Part shown: piece after piece, positions 24,193-35,766 of the stretch | How the letters are laid out: each line of letters opens with the position of its first letter | How positions within the stretch are numbered: the stretch's first letter is position 1 | Assembly (NCBI GenBank): GCA_002633005.1 | Contig: NMRA01000010.1 | Location: 1,808,352-1,870,351 of the forward strand | Length of the DNA stretch: 62,000 nucleotides | Direction of reading: 5' to 3' | Source: Phoronis australis | Lineage: Eukaryota > Phoronida > Phoronidae | Program-made: the position numbers and the translations under genes | Notes under the pieces: model-generated | Seen by the model: the letters and a program-made list of their open reading frames with translations, nothing else | The model's database searches: none | Told to the model about the DNA's origin: nothing

Positions 24193-26422
24193 GCAATGCG
24201 ATGACGTTCAAGTTTTGTTGTCACGAATTAAAAAAGATACACGGTTAGGACAATTTAAGAGTATAAAGTGGTTGGCAAACGAGGAAAATCACACGTTCAA
24301 TGAAGCTACATCTTACGAGAGAGCTCTCGTTGTCAAAACAGAGTTCGTGCCGTGCTGTGATGGCCAGCACGTCGACAGAAAACGGCGATATGCCAAATAA
24401 CCAGACATCATTTGGGGAGCCCGATATCATGAAGCCAGGGGTTATCTCCATACCTTCTGATACCCAGAGGAGCGCGGGTGTTTGCAAAGAAACTGAAGAG
24501 GTAAAGAATTATTTGAAAAGAATTGAAGACTTGACGGAGGAAAATCGCAAGATGAAATCTGAAATAGAAATTGTTCAGAAAGACAGGGACGCAAAGAAAC
24601 GTCAACTTAAAGCATGGCGACACAAGTCTCGTAAGTGTGTTAACTATTGCACCTTTTACTGTCCTGTATGATGCGCAGAGAAACTAGACGTTCATCAGAA
24701 CATTTGTTAAAAATGTCTCTTGTCACGTCGATAATTTTATTGAAAGATCCTAGATACTGTGAGGACGCGGATGTACATGACGAACATGAAATTAAACTCC
24801 TACTAACTGAAGGCTCATAACGATGTAAGAACTCATAGACAAACGTTTTGTTTTAATCTTTATGTTGTTATCGTCCGATAATTTGTTTACACTTTTCAGA
24901 GGGTTTACGGGAGAAGCTCGACGAATGTAAGAAGGATATGGACCTGATGCATAAACGTTCACTTGAAAATTATGGTAAGTTGTATGTAGCTAGTGGCCCA
25001 CGAAGTACAAGGTGTCGACGAAATTGGTCACGTGAATTAAATGTGCCGTATCACTGCTCACTGGTGCACGTTGATGTGCCCTGTACTCTTGAAAATGCAG
25101 ATTCATTAGGGGCTTGTTTCAGTTTTTCCTACAGTTTCATCAGTTAAATGTTTTCAACCTTGTTTGCATTCTCTTTTATAGATGAAGTCGTACTTAAATA
25201 TGAAGAAGAACATCAAAAAGTTCAAGGACTGCAGATGACGCTGGCGTTGACGCAAGAAAGGTTGGAGGAACAGACGACAATTGTTGAGCAAATGTGCACA
25301 GGTATTTGATTGGTTACTACGTGTTATCTGCGCGTGCGTAACTATGGTGATGCAACTAATTGGGGTGACAAACAGTTGATACAGACGTTAGTGATTCTAA
25401 TCAAGTCGAAATTTTGACAAAGTCTTTTTCGACATACCCTATAGTAAAAAGTGCGCTTTCATAAAAATGTTCTATATATTCGATTTTTGAGCACGTGCTC
25501 CTCCGTTTTGTACATTTTAAGTCATTTCGAATAAATTAAAACCTCGTCTGCACAAAACATTAATTATAGATTCTGTGTCTTTTGCACGAACAAGGCGTCG
25601 AACACTATGACCTCATGTTAAACTTTATGATTGTCTCCTCAAATGCGCGGTTCTACACACGACCATTCTTGTACGTAAACCTGCTAATCCCAGACGCGTT
25701 TCGCTGTTTTTTGCGTAGCTCCGCCAGAAACTCTCCGTTCATTAACGTGTAAATTTCCTTCGCAGACGGTGCCGCAAAATCCGAAGAACGCCTGAAAGAA
25801 AAGTGCGACCTTCAGGTGGCGCTGACGACGATGACTCGTGAAAAGCATAGTGAGCTGATTTTAAGAGAAGAGCCAACATGGACAGGTACATCACTGATTT
25901 ATGCATCCCGCTACCTATGCATACTGGTGTGTAGCACTTCGTTTTTCAATGATAAAATGAATTGTGGAATCGTTGTCTATTACAAAATACACAAAAGACG
26001 TTTGCTCGAGGGCATTCATTACATGTAAAAATGTGTGTTTGAACATTGTGTCATCTTCAACAAAATGTCCACGTCAATGGTTGTTGCTGGTTAAAGACAT
26101 TGAAGTAATTTTGTATCGAACTATAATTATATCCTGTTGTTTTTGATCGAGTTGTGGTTAACTTGGGAAATATAGCGATTAAAACGAGTTATTTCCCTGC
26201 AGGAGAGCTCGTGTCGCAAACAAGAGTCAACAACAAAATGACTGAAGACATTAAATCCGTGTTAGCCGAAGAAAAAGGCCAGTTTCGAGCTACAGACACC
26301 ACAGACGATGAGAATAGTAAACGCCTGCAACAAACAAATGGCTTACACTTAGCTTTGAGAAAGAACATGGAGAGAGTTGGCAAGATGTCCGATCATTTAG
26401 CTACCCTCACCCAGTCGGTTGA

Positions 26423-26423
26423 N
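26423..26423. other. Single N, probable contig join
   Basis: An isolated N inside coiled-coil exon 5. Left of it the sequence matches unit 3 (45,614 on). Right of it the sequence matches unit 1 from 12,178, the middle of the foldback element. Confidence 0.85.
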
Positions 26424-27172
26424 TCCAATTTTTACCGCGCTCGCTAGGTGATGTGACTTCATCACCTCAATCTTTAGGCCAAAGGTGAGCCATTGCGGTC
26501 TTGTCAGTCAAATGTTCGTTTCCAAAATGCCATCACTTATACTTGTCTTTAATTGGCGTTACTTGAAACTGATTGTATTTCAATGAATTGTTGTTTGTAT
26601 TTGATAAAAATAAATGCTGTTGATATGACATTTAATAATCTTTGTGCACATATTTGACATTTTAATGTTTAACAACACGGCAAATGCGCGGCTGGTTCCC
26701 GGCAGCACGTACGCAAAGGGCGGGAACTTCAGCTTTCAAAGTTCGCCGGTAGGATGGCAACTTCTGACCTTCGGCCTGGTTAAAAAAAATGAAAATGTTG
26801 ATTTCACGATTTTGGGAACTGAAATAGGGACTGCTCGAAGAAAAAGTTTCATAACGGGAGTATTTATTCGAGTTGGAAGGAATTAAACACATCGACAACC
26901 TCCTAAGGTGTTCCTCTATGCGCAAAAGGTATTTATAACAACGTGACTTTGATGGTTTAGTCCACAGGCGCTTGGGTTTATCGCAAATGACGTCACTCAA
27001 TAATATATATAAGAAAACATAAAGGTTGAGTGACGTCATTTGCGATAAACCCAAGCGCCTGTGGTTTAGTCGGTGCGAGGCATAATTCCCCGAAAAGCTT
27101 CCGGCGTACAGAGCGCCTATAGGAGCTGCATCGCCTCTGGTTCGGGCCAACAGAGGCGATGGTCATTGCCTA
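26424..27172. mobile_element. Right half of the foldback transposon
   Basis: Starts abruptly at the N and runs to the GGTCATTGCCTA terminus, followed by the target copy CACTGATTT (27,173-27,181). Nearly identical to 12,178-12,892, except that the nested MITE is complete here. Confidence 0.8.
26963..27063. mobile_element. Complete 101-bp hAT-like MITE nested in the foldback element
   Basis: Perfect 38-bp terminal inverted repeats begin CACAGGCGCTTGGG and end CCCAAGCGCCTGTG around a 25-bp AT-rich loop. The 8-bp target duplication GTTTAGTC is at 26,955-26,962 and 27,064-27,071. The left arm of the parent element (near 11,990) shows the pre-insertion sequence with a single copy. Its ends resemble those of the MITE at 6,542. 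Confidence 0.9.
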
Positions 27173-28351
27173 CACTGATTTATGCATCCCGCTAAAATGA
27201 ATACTGGTGTGTAGTACTTCGTTTTTCAATGATAAAATGAATGGTGGAATCGTTGTCTATTACAAAATACACAAAAGACGTTTGCTCAAGGGCATTCATT
27301 ATATGTGAAAATGTGTGTTTGAATATTGTGTAATCTTCAACAAAATGTTAACTTCAATGGTGGTTGCTGGTTAAAGACATTGAAGTAATTTTGTATCGAA
27401 TTATAATTATATCCTGTTGTTTTTGATCGAGTTGTGGTTAAATTGGGAAATATAGTGATTAAAACGAGATATTTCCCTGCAGGTGAGCTCGTCTCGCAAA
27501 CAAGTGTCAACAACAAATTGACTGGAGATACTAAATCCGTGTTAGCCGAAGAAAAAGGCCAGTGTCGAGCTACAGACACCACAGACGATGAGAATAGGAA
27601 ACGTCTGCAACAAACAAATGGCTTCCACTTAGCTTTGAGAAAGAACATGGAGAGAGTTGGCAAGATGTCCGATCATTTAGCTACCCTCACCCAGTCGGTT
27701 GAAGAACTGATACCTGAGTTGTTCTCAATGTCCAAGAAGTGCGAAGTTCAGCAAAACCTCATTGCTGCGCTAGTAGCGAAAAATGCTGTCTTAGAAGCGG
27801 ACATGTCATCTCTTGCTTTGGAAAAAGTTGCGGACGAAAAAGGTCGCAAGTTTTTGTTAGCAGCCACCGTTATTTGTGCGTTATGTAAAGACATGGAACT
27901 CAAGCAATCAAACGACGTGATTCGTCGCTTGAACCACGAGCTGGGACAGTTTAAACAAAATCAAATTGAGCTTGAGAAGGAAAATCTAAGAAAAGATTAC
28001 GTCATCGAGACGCTCCAGAAGTGTCAATTTGAAACGATTCTTCAAAAACTTAAGAAGCTCAAGCCTAATACCACCGTTAGAGAGGGAGACTCAATTGAAA
28101 GGTGCAAGAAAATAAATCACCTAGTTAATGAATTAGCTGAGCAGAAGCGCCACGCGAATGGCTTACGTGAAGAACTTGAATTGCGCTCTCGAGAAATTAA
28201 CGAACTAAGCCAGAGCCAGCACGCGCAAAACGTACAGATAGAGAAATATGTCAGAACTATTATGGGCCTGAAAGAGGAAAATTGTCAACTGAAATCCCAG
28301 ATGGAGAGTCTTCAGGAACATAGTGAAGGACTGGATCGGCAAATTGGAATT

Positions 28352-28352
28352 N
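28352..28352. other. Single N, probable contig join
   Basis: The second isolated N. Left matches unit 1 up to 14,071 (inside exon 5); right resumes at the equivalent of 15,071, just after the stop codon in exon 7. About 1.0 kb with exon 6 and the exon 7 coding end is skipped. Confidence 0.85.
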
Positions 28353-28440
28353 CACTCGCAAACTTAACGCAAGAGGGAATTTGTGTTTTACGATTTTCTA
28401 TTATTTCTTGTTATCATATTGACATTTACTTGATTTGTCC

Positions 28441-28446
28441 AATAAA
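28441..28446 (+). terminator. Polyadenylation signal, coiled-coil unit 2
   Basis: AATAAA in the conserved 3' untranslated sequence after the second N. Confidence 0.5.
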
Positions 28447-29534
28447 TGTTTAAGTATTATTACGATTCCGTATCAATATACTACATCTTGTCGAAAAGTA
28501 AGATGGATACCCTTAACTGAACGAAACAGTCGTTTCACTCATGATTTGGGCCCATTATTTTTGATCGACATATGACTCTAATAAACACTAACTGCGTCAG
28601 AAGTAAGTTCACAGAGATGAAAAGGAGGCCGAGGTAGGCGTTATAAAGTCATTTATGATGACGAAATACAATTACAGGGAATATGATACAGAATGAAAAT
28701 AACGATTTCCCTTTTCCCTCTTGCTCGTTTTCTGGTTCAAAATGCCACACTCCAAAGGGGCATTATTGGTTTATTGCAGAAAAACTCATTCTGGGTATTT
28801 TTGTTGTATGCGTTAAACTTCTTTAAGTTGTGGATATAAGCTTTGATCAGGACGTTTTTCTGATCTTGAGCTTAATTGTCTGACAAACATTCCGTGCTGA
28901 GGTTGATCTTCCTCTTAACACAACAAGGAGCACTAAAAATGTATGCTTCCCTTTGTTCTCTATCGACGTAATAAAAACGCCGGAACAGCTAGTTAACCAA
29001 TTTATTATCCCCCCAAACACATCGATGAAACAAACGATTGGCTGAAGCTGAAAAATTAAACGTCTTGTCACGCCGGAACAGAAACAGGGCCTGACAAAAA
29101 CGGACGAAAGGATTCGACGCTAGGGGCGGCACAAGAATTTTGTTGCAAAAAAGAACGCTTTTGTAGCTTTAGAACCCAAAAAATTATTTTTAGGGAGTAC
29201 AAGGCGTCTTTTAGTAAGGAAGACACCTCCCCTCCCTTCATCCTCCACGCGGGTGCCCATGTCGACCACAGGATCATCATTCTAAGGAAGCGTTCACTTT
29301 AACTACGCTCTAATGGGAGGTATTTGTTCTGTGATGCAGCAAGTAATGGGTCAACTTTGAGCGGAAACAACAAAGGAACTGTTTTAACCTCGACAAAACT
29401 GATATCTTTTCATACTAAAGACACAGATTCTTTGTTTCGTGTTGGTTGTGGCCTAAAATGAGAACTATCATTCCAGTTTCTGAATACCTTGACAGGTGCG
29501 AAGAAACGTTAGCTGCTTCTGAATTAAGACTATA

Positions 29535-29719
29535 AAATTAAAAACAGGACGATCGCCGCACAAATAAAAAAGCTCACATTCAGTCAACGTTTCGTCATCA
29601 GGGTGATGTCTAATGAATAGACGAAACGTTGATTGAACGTGAGCTTTTTTATTTGTGCGGCGATCGTCCGGTTTTTCATCCTACTGTGGCCAAAAACTGG
29701 TATAATTTTAAAGACTATT
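29535..29719. mobile_element. Palindromic MITE in unit 2 3' flank
   Basis: Same insertion as at 16,255-16,438. Arms of 50 bp at 29,547-29,596 and 29,620-29,669 differ at only a few positions. Shared by units 1 and 2, absent at the equivalent site in unit 3 (about 35,450). Confidence 0.75.
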
Positions 29720-29820
29720 AGGTGACGTAAAAATGAAGAACGTCACCATGACGCATTTTTCATGTCTACCATTATGGAGACAAGTCGCAAAATACTGTTG
29801 CGATTTTTGTGAAAAGTAGT

Positions 29821-29964
29821 ATGGGTAAATTTTTGAAGAATCTTCGAGCATGCCTGTCATGCCTGTGTTGCCAACTTTTCTGCTTGAAGAGTACGGCGAT
29901 GGATGAAGACAAAGAGAGTCTTGATAATGAGGCAAGTGAAAATTCAACACTAAAATGGGAATAA
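29821..29964 (+). CDS. Short Cys-rich acylation-type ORF or exon, unit 2 flank
   Basis: A 47-residue frame with the same MGKFLKNLRACLSCLCC start and the same possible GC donor after codon 37. It diverges from the unit 3 copy by a small length change after SEN, giving an early stop. If it is the first exon of a kinase gene, the nearest downstream copy is that of unit 3. Confidence 0.4.
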   Translation: MGKFLKNLRACLSCLCCQLFCLKSTAMDEDKESLDNEASENSTLKWE

Positions 29965-30384
29965 TTTTGGCCACGGATTCGAAAAGACCGTGGCTCCCTC
30001 TTTTGGAGAGGGAGTGCATGAAATGTATTCTTCATAGAATAGTTTAGCTTTACTGAGACAGTTACGGAAATATGAGCTAAATTGTCGTGCGCATTTGAAA
30101 CTTGAAAACATGAAGTTTTTTTTATTGTGAACGCAGATTTTTAGCTCTATAATTTAAAAGATTGGACCAAAAGGAAAACTAAATCACCTAGGGTTGACCA
30201 AGTAATCGATCTACATGTCTTGATTGGATAACGTGAACTGTGTCTGTTTAAAAATACCACTTCTTGGATTACTGGTCCCCAAATTTGGGCTATAGGTCAG
30301 AGGTCACGGCCATGACTGAACTTGAGGGCCGGTACCAGGGCGAGCTTAGCAGTGAAGGCCATAAAACTACAAAGACAGCCAGGA

Positions 30385-30985
30385 GTATTATAATTTTTAT
30401 TTAAATATATACATATGGCCATAGGCCCAAAGTATAACATATACAAGACAGTACATTGTTAGGTGTGTTACAAACTGCTTAGTAAATTGTGAGTCTTGAG
30501 AGCTTGGTGGACAAATTTTAGATGCAGGGTATCCGGAGTTGTCATGAGATATTCAAATTTAGATGTCGTGGGAGAATGACAAAAACGATCACTTAAGTAC
30601 TTAACCCGAAGGTCTTGGTAGGCAACGGCTGCAAACTAACACAAGGTGATATTCGTCCCCTACGCATCCTGAATTACATAACTCACACAACCTATTTTCA
30701 CAGGGAATATTTGTGTGGAGACCTCATTTCACTAGCAACGAATGATTTGAGGATCACAATCGAATCACAGATTGGATAAAACCACGTGGGATACTAACTA
30801 TTTCTAAATAATTCTCTAGACAATACATTATTTTAAACCTCAGATAGTAAAACAGTTTTGCGTTACATCAGATTGCCAGCCTTGTAAATAACAGTCACTG
30901 ACACGCTTGGAAAAAACTGTCAAGAAATACGCTGTATTAACCTTCAGAAGCAAGGGGGCACCTTCAAATAAGGTGACAGCATGAC
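30385..30985 (-). mobile_element. LINE 3'-end relic, unit 3
   Basis: Third collinear copy of the minus-strand LINE relic. The residual frame reads AYFLTVFSKRVSDCYLQGWQ before a stop. It is adjacent to the unit 3 minisatellite. Confidence 0.5.
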
Positions 30986-31008
30986 AGCTCAGGAAGAAAA
31001 CTTCGGGA

Positions 31009-31204
31009 CAACATGTCTCATCATCATCATAATGACTGATCGGGACATCATGTCTCATCATCAACATAATGACTGATCGGGACATCATGTCTCATCATCA
31101 ACATCATGTCTCATCATAAACATCATGTCTCATCATCAACATCATGTCTCATCATCAACATCATGTCTCATCATCAACATCATGTCTCATCATCATGACT
31201 CATC
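31009..31204. repeat. Minisatellite, unit 3
   Basis: Same motif family as in units 1 and 2. After about two full 37-bp copies the array becomes a run of 18-bp steps (CATCATGTCTCATCATCAA), a local expansion of a sub-repeat. Confidence 0.9.
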
Positions 31205-31633
31205 ACATTCATGTCATGATTTATGCACTGTTCTTCGTCCAAATTGTTGTTAGAAATTGTTTTTAAAATTTTCCACTTTTGCATTGGGGGCTATCGAACC
31301 TTTATGATTTTAATGAAAAACTCCAAAGTTGCACGGAACGAAAGCGATATAATAATTTAAAAAATTGTAACATTCTTTTTGACATTTCATCTTGAAGACT
31401 TAAGTCGAACGAAATTTGATCATGTTAATGATACCGTTGTTTTTTCGTGGATGTACCTTGCTGTTTTGATAATTTTTTTACTGAAACATTTTGATCACGT
31501 GACCCAATTAATAGCAGACAGGTGCTAAGTCTAAAATCAAGGTCTAAGCCTTCCTACTTTCAAAAAATATAAAAACATTTACTGCGTTATTGCAGATATT
31601 TGTTTAAAAATTACAAGTATTCTGTCTGAAACT

Positions 31634-34370
31634 TGCGTTATAATTTATACATGCTACTTTCCTCCCGAGGGTTCAAATAGAAGTAAGAACATTGATGACA
31701 TTTATTCTCATCTCACCAACCAATTGTATAACTTTAGTGATGTTGACAATTTCTTCATTTGTGGGGACTTTAACGCAAGAACAGGAAACAAACTAGATTT
31801 CATTCAGGATATTGACGAAGTAGGCCCAAGGCAGATCATAGATTTTCAGAACAATCGACTTGGTGATGCTTTAATTGACTTTGTGAAAGACTCTAAATTG
31901 GCTATTGTTAATGGCAGAATTACTCCAGAATTTGTCAACTTTACCTCTGTCTCGGTTAGAGGAAATGCTGTTGTAGATTGTATTTTAACTGACCAAAATA
32001 ATTTGAAGAATTGTGTATCGATTTCTGTTACAAATACTTCTGATATTATTGATATGTTAGATATCCACGCATTGATTGGGCCAAGATGTAAAGCACCAGA
32101 TCATTCTGTTATTGTTTTAAAGTTTAAAATCTCCTCGCCTGGAGTGTGTTCATCTGGTATCGACAGAGCTTTAGAATCAGATACTCTTTCGAAAAAACGT
32201 AAAAATGACACCTCCAATATCCCTGTAGAATTTAGTAATAATGTGACATTTAGTGAAGAAGTTTTACGTTTAATTGAGTCATTATTGTTATCCTATGAAA
32301 ATCAGAACCAACTTGATATAGTGCACCAATTAATTAAAGAAATGGGTCCCTTGCTGGACTACAAGGGTTATTATCCGAGTCGTAAACTATGAAAGTATTT
32401 TTAAAGGAATCAGCCTTAATGGAATTCGGAACTTAAGAATTTGTGGAAAATTTTAAAAGACGTTGAGAAACAACTTTCAAGAAGTCAAAGAGGAGGCGGC
32501 AAGTATTTCTGTCTGCTCAATATAAATTTGACAAGAAACTAAAATGCGCGAAGCGCCCATAGCAGTTAAAGGTTCAGATTGAAATTGAGAATTTGAGTAC
32601 TGAAAATCCTAAGGATTTCTGAGCATATATTAAAATTAAAAAACTGGGACCAAAACAGTTTAGCGAAGTTCCCCTGAAAGTCTTGGATTCAAATAGTGAA
32701 ATAAACTCTGATAGAAATTTTGTTCTAAATAAATGGAAAAGTGATTACAGACAATTATTTAAATGCACTTCTGAAAATACACCATTTGATGATGAATTTT
32801 ATTTGAAAACCTTGAATTTGCGCAAGCAGCTAGAAAATGATTGTTCTAAAATAATTGATCATGGCTTGAATTGTGAAATCTATAACTGATAAGGTTAGAA
32901 ATGTTGTTATGAAAACAAAGAATAACAAAGTCGTCGGCTATAACTGTATAACTTATGAGGTGTTAAGTTTCGAAACTATTGTTGTTTTTCAAACCCAGTT
33001 ATTCAATGAATCTTTAAACGTTGACTAATGCCTTCTGACTGGTATAAGGCAATTATAATCCCGATACCTAAGAATTCTACAGACGACCCTAGATTACCTT
33101 TGAACTACCGTGGGATTAGTCTTCTTTCAAATATGTATAAAGTCTTAAGTGCTGTGTTGAATAATAGATTTTTGGGTTTCTGTGAACAGAACAATAGTTT
33201 AGTTGACTAGCAAAATGGTTTTCGAAGCCAACGGCCCTGTATTGATCACTTATATCTCATTTATTCAAACAAGAAAGTCGTCTAACCTGTCTACATTTGT
33301 GACATTTTTGGACATAAAAAAAGCTTTTGACTGTTTTATAAATTATTGCAAAATAATATTAATGGTAGAATGTATGATGCAATTCGTATGATTTACAGAA
33401 GTCCGTTGAAGTGTATAAGATTAAATGGCACTCTGTATAGTGGTTCGTTCATTCATGAAAATGGTGTCCATCAGGGGGGGGGGGCATTTTATCACCGACA
33501 CTCTCTGCTTCATATATAAATGACTTAGCTCTGGACAAAAAAAAATTGGGTAAAGGTGTCAAATGTGGCCCGAACAATATTTCAGTGCTTCTTTATGCCG
33601 ACGATATTGCACTTTTGTCTGAGAATGAAAATGACATGCAAGATATGTTGAAGGTTTTAAATAACGAGGAGAATGGTTGTAAACATGGCAAAAACTAATG
33701 TCCATTTTCGAGCTAAGTCTATGCCTAGAAGCAATTTTAAATTTATTTTGAACAGTGTCATCTGTTATAAATCCTCATACAAATATTTGGGCTGTATTCT
33801 GGATCAACACCTTGACTTCAATAAAAATTGAATACGTTATCTGAAGCTTCTGGTAGAGCGTTAGGGAAGATATGCTCAACATTCCGTGATAACAAGAATC
33901 TAGGATTCGAAACGTTTCAAACATTATTTAATTCGTGTGCACCAATTTGGATTACGTGTCATCTATTTGGGGTTACAAAAATTTTGGTAATGATGAAAAT
34001 ATTCAAAACAGAGCTATGCGTTTTTATTTAGGGGTCAACCGATTTACAGCCACTCATACTCGGTTAGTGGCGATATGGGGTGGGACTCCACCGGAAATAC
34101 ATTTAAATTGAATATGCTGCGTCTTTGGAGCAAACTAGCGACCACAGGTGGTGACAGGTTACTGGTATTTCTATGGGACCACTCTGTTGGTAGAAATGGT
34201 TGGATAGACGGAATCAAAAATTTGTTTATACCATAACTGGCATGCAATCTTGAACACATTTAAAATTGGTTTGTCTATTAACCTCTATGGGACCACTCTG
34301 TTGGTAGAAAGGGTTGGATAGACGGAATCAAAAATTTGTTTATACCATAACTGGCATGCAATCTTGAACA
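31634..34370 (+). mobile_element. LINE (APE endonuclease plus RT), 5' truncated, degenerate
   Basis: Plus-strand non-LTR retrotransposon. The endonuclease part is open from 31,634 to 32,392, with the motifs YFPPEGSN, ICGDFNARTG, DCILTDQ and PDHSVIVLKF. The RT part is broken by stops and shifts: DWYKAIIIPIPKNS then LNYRGISLLS at 33,034-33,140, DIKKAFD near 33,312, and LLYADDIALLS (the catalytic YADD) near 33,594-33,605. It begins inside the sequence that follows the unit 3 minisatellite, where unit 2 continues uninterrupted at 18,786. The protein start is missing. Dead by its many stops; the clade is not assigned. Confidence 0.85.
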
Positions 34371-34398
34371 CATTTAAAATTGGTTTGTCTATTAACCT
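34171..34398. repeat. 114-bp tandem duplication inside LINE
   Basis: 34,171-34,284 and 34,285-34,398 are almost identical. Each copy joins LINE sequence (GGTTGGATAGACGG) to a piece resembling the 3' end of the coiled-coil gene (ATTGGTTTGTCTATTAAC), so the duplication came after the LINE was joined to the displaced segment. Confidence 0.85.
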
Positions 34399-35766
34399 CT
34401 TTAAATATTATTATGATCCCGTATTAATATACTAGTAAAAAATAACCCTCAACTCTATCAAGCCGTCAATGTTTGCTCACGGGCGATTGCGACCCATTAT
34501 TTTCTTTATTTGGTGCTTTTAATTTTGCATGTACCTTTCTTTTTACTGTACAAATTTACTTTCATTTTCACTTAAATTCTACACTGTTCGTTTTTTTCTT
34601 CCAAATTCTCTCCCATACATCCGGGCCTTTCTTCCATTTCCCCATTCCCCTTTTCCCTCTTGCTCGTTTTCTGGTATAAAATGCCACACTCCAAAGGGGC
34701 ATTATGGGTTTATTGTAGAAAAACTCATTTTGGGTATTTTTGTTGTATGGGTTAAACTTCTTTAAGTTGTGGATATAAGCTTTGATCAGAACGTTTTTCT
34801 GATCTTGAGCTTAATTGTCTAACAAACATTCTGTGCTGAGGTAGTTGCTTTTAACAAAACAGGTAGGAGCACCTAACCATGTATGCTTCCCCTTGGTCTT
34901 CATATACGTAACAAAAACACTGGAACATCTAGTTAACCAATTTATTTTCCTCCAAAGACATCGAAGAAAGAAAATTAAACGTCTGATGCATAAACAGGAC
35001 ATGACAAAAGCATACGAAAGGATTCGACGCTAGGGGCACCACAAGAATTTTCTTGCAGAAAAATGAACCGTTTTGTAGCGTTCATCCCAAAAAGAATCAT
35101 TTTGTAGGGAGTTCAAGGCAGCTTTTAGTAAGGACGACACCTCCCCTCCCTCCATCCTCAAAATGTCCTCGCGGGTGCCCATGTCGACCACAGAATCATC
35201 AGTAAGGAAGCGTTCACTTTAACTACGCTCTAAGGGGAGGTATTTTTTGTGTGATGCAGCAAGTAACGGGTCAACTTTGAGTGGAAACAACAAAGCAAGT
35301 GTTTAAGCTAGACAAAACTGATATCTTTTCATATAAAAGACACAGATTCTTTGATTCGTGTTGGTTGTGGCCTAAAATGCGAAATATCGTTTCATGTTCT
35401 CGTTCTCCTTGCCAGCTGAGACCAACTGTTAGCTGCTTCTGAATTAAGACTATAAAGTGACGTAAAAATGAAAAACGTCACCATGACGCATTTTTCATGT
35501 CTGCTATTATGGAGACAAGTCGCAAAAAGCTGTTGCGATTTTTGTGAAAACTGATATGGGTAAATTTTTGAAGAATCTTCGAGCATGCTTGTCATGCCTG
35601 TGTTGTCAACTTTTCTGCTTGAAGAGTACGGCGATAGATGAAGACAATGAGAATTTTGAAAATGAGGCAAGTGAAAATCTAACAAACGGGAATAATTTTG
35701 GCCACGGATTCGCACAGACCGTGGCTCCCTCTTGTGGCGAGGAAGTACATGAAATGTAGTTTAGCT
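34373..35766 (+). repeat. Displaced copy of unit 3'-flank inside the LINE
   Basis: About 1.4 kb homologous to 15,170-16,740 of unit 1, without the palindromic MITE. It sits between the two parts of one LINE, and a LINE stretch of about 45-50 bp (gatagacgg.atcaaaaatt) occurs on both sides. It carries a copy of the MGKFLKN exon. Confidence 0.8.
35556..35759 (+). CDS. Short Cys-rich acylation-type ORF or exon, unit 3 (displaced)
   Basis: A 67-residue frame starting MGKFLKNLRACLSCLCC, the longest of the three copies. Gly2 and clustered Cys suggest N-myristoylation plus palmitoylation. Codon 37 is followed by GCAAGT in phase 0. The next conserved acceptor is the phase-0 CAG before 37,156, where the kinase N-terminal region begins, so a spliced lipid-anchored kinase is possible. 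An in-frame ATG four codons upstream (35,544) is not conserved. The link to the kinase is inference only. Confidence 0.4.
   Translation: MGKFLKNLRACLSCLCCQLFCLKSTAIDEDNENFENEASENLTNGNNFGHGFAQTVAPSCGEEVHEM

Larger units (their letters stand above)
24300..28351 (+). pseudogene. Coiled-coil gene, unit 2 copy (interrupted at N joins)
   Basis: Exons 1-4 are intact (24,300-24,630, 24,900-24,974, 25,182-25,301, 25,766-25,885) and all phase 1. Exon 5 begins at 26,203 and is cut at the N at 26,423. A second exon 5 runs 27,483-28,351 and is cut by the N at 28,352. Exon 6 and the coding part of exon 7 are absent. The first fragment matches unit 3 and the second matches unit 1, so the break is more likely an assembly join than a biological loss. 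As presented it cannot encode the full protein. Confidence 0.75.
17331..30313 (+). repeat. Tandem repeat unit 2 (about 13.0 kb)
   Basis: Second copy of the module, collinear with unit 1. Differences: the minisatellite region is duplicated together with its flank (about 18,117-19,140), a CTCTCC microsatellite interrupts the kinase N-terminal region, and two single N characters (26,423 and 28,352) flank a 1.93 kb block almost identical to unit 1. The junction to unit 3 lies near 30,314, where about 350 bp present at the unit 1/2 boundary is missing. Confidence 0.85.
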
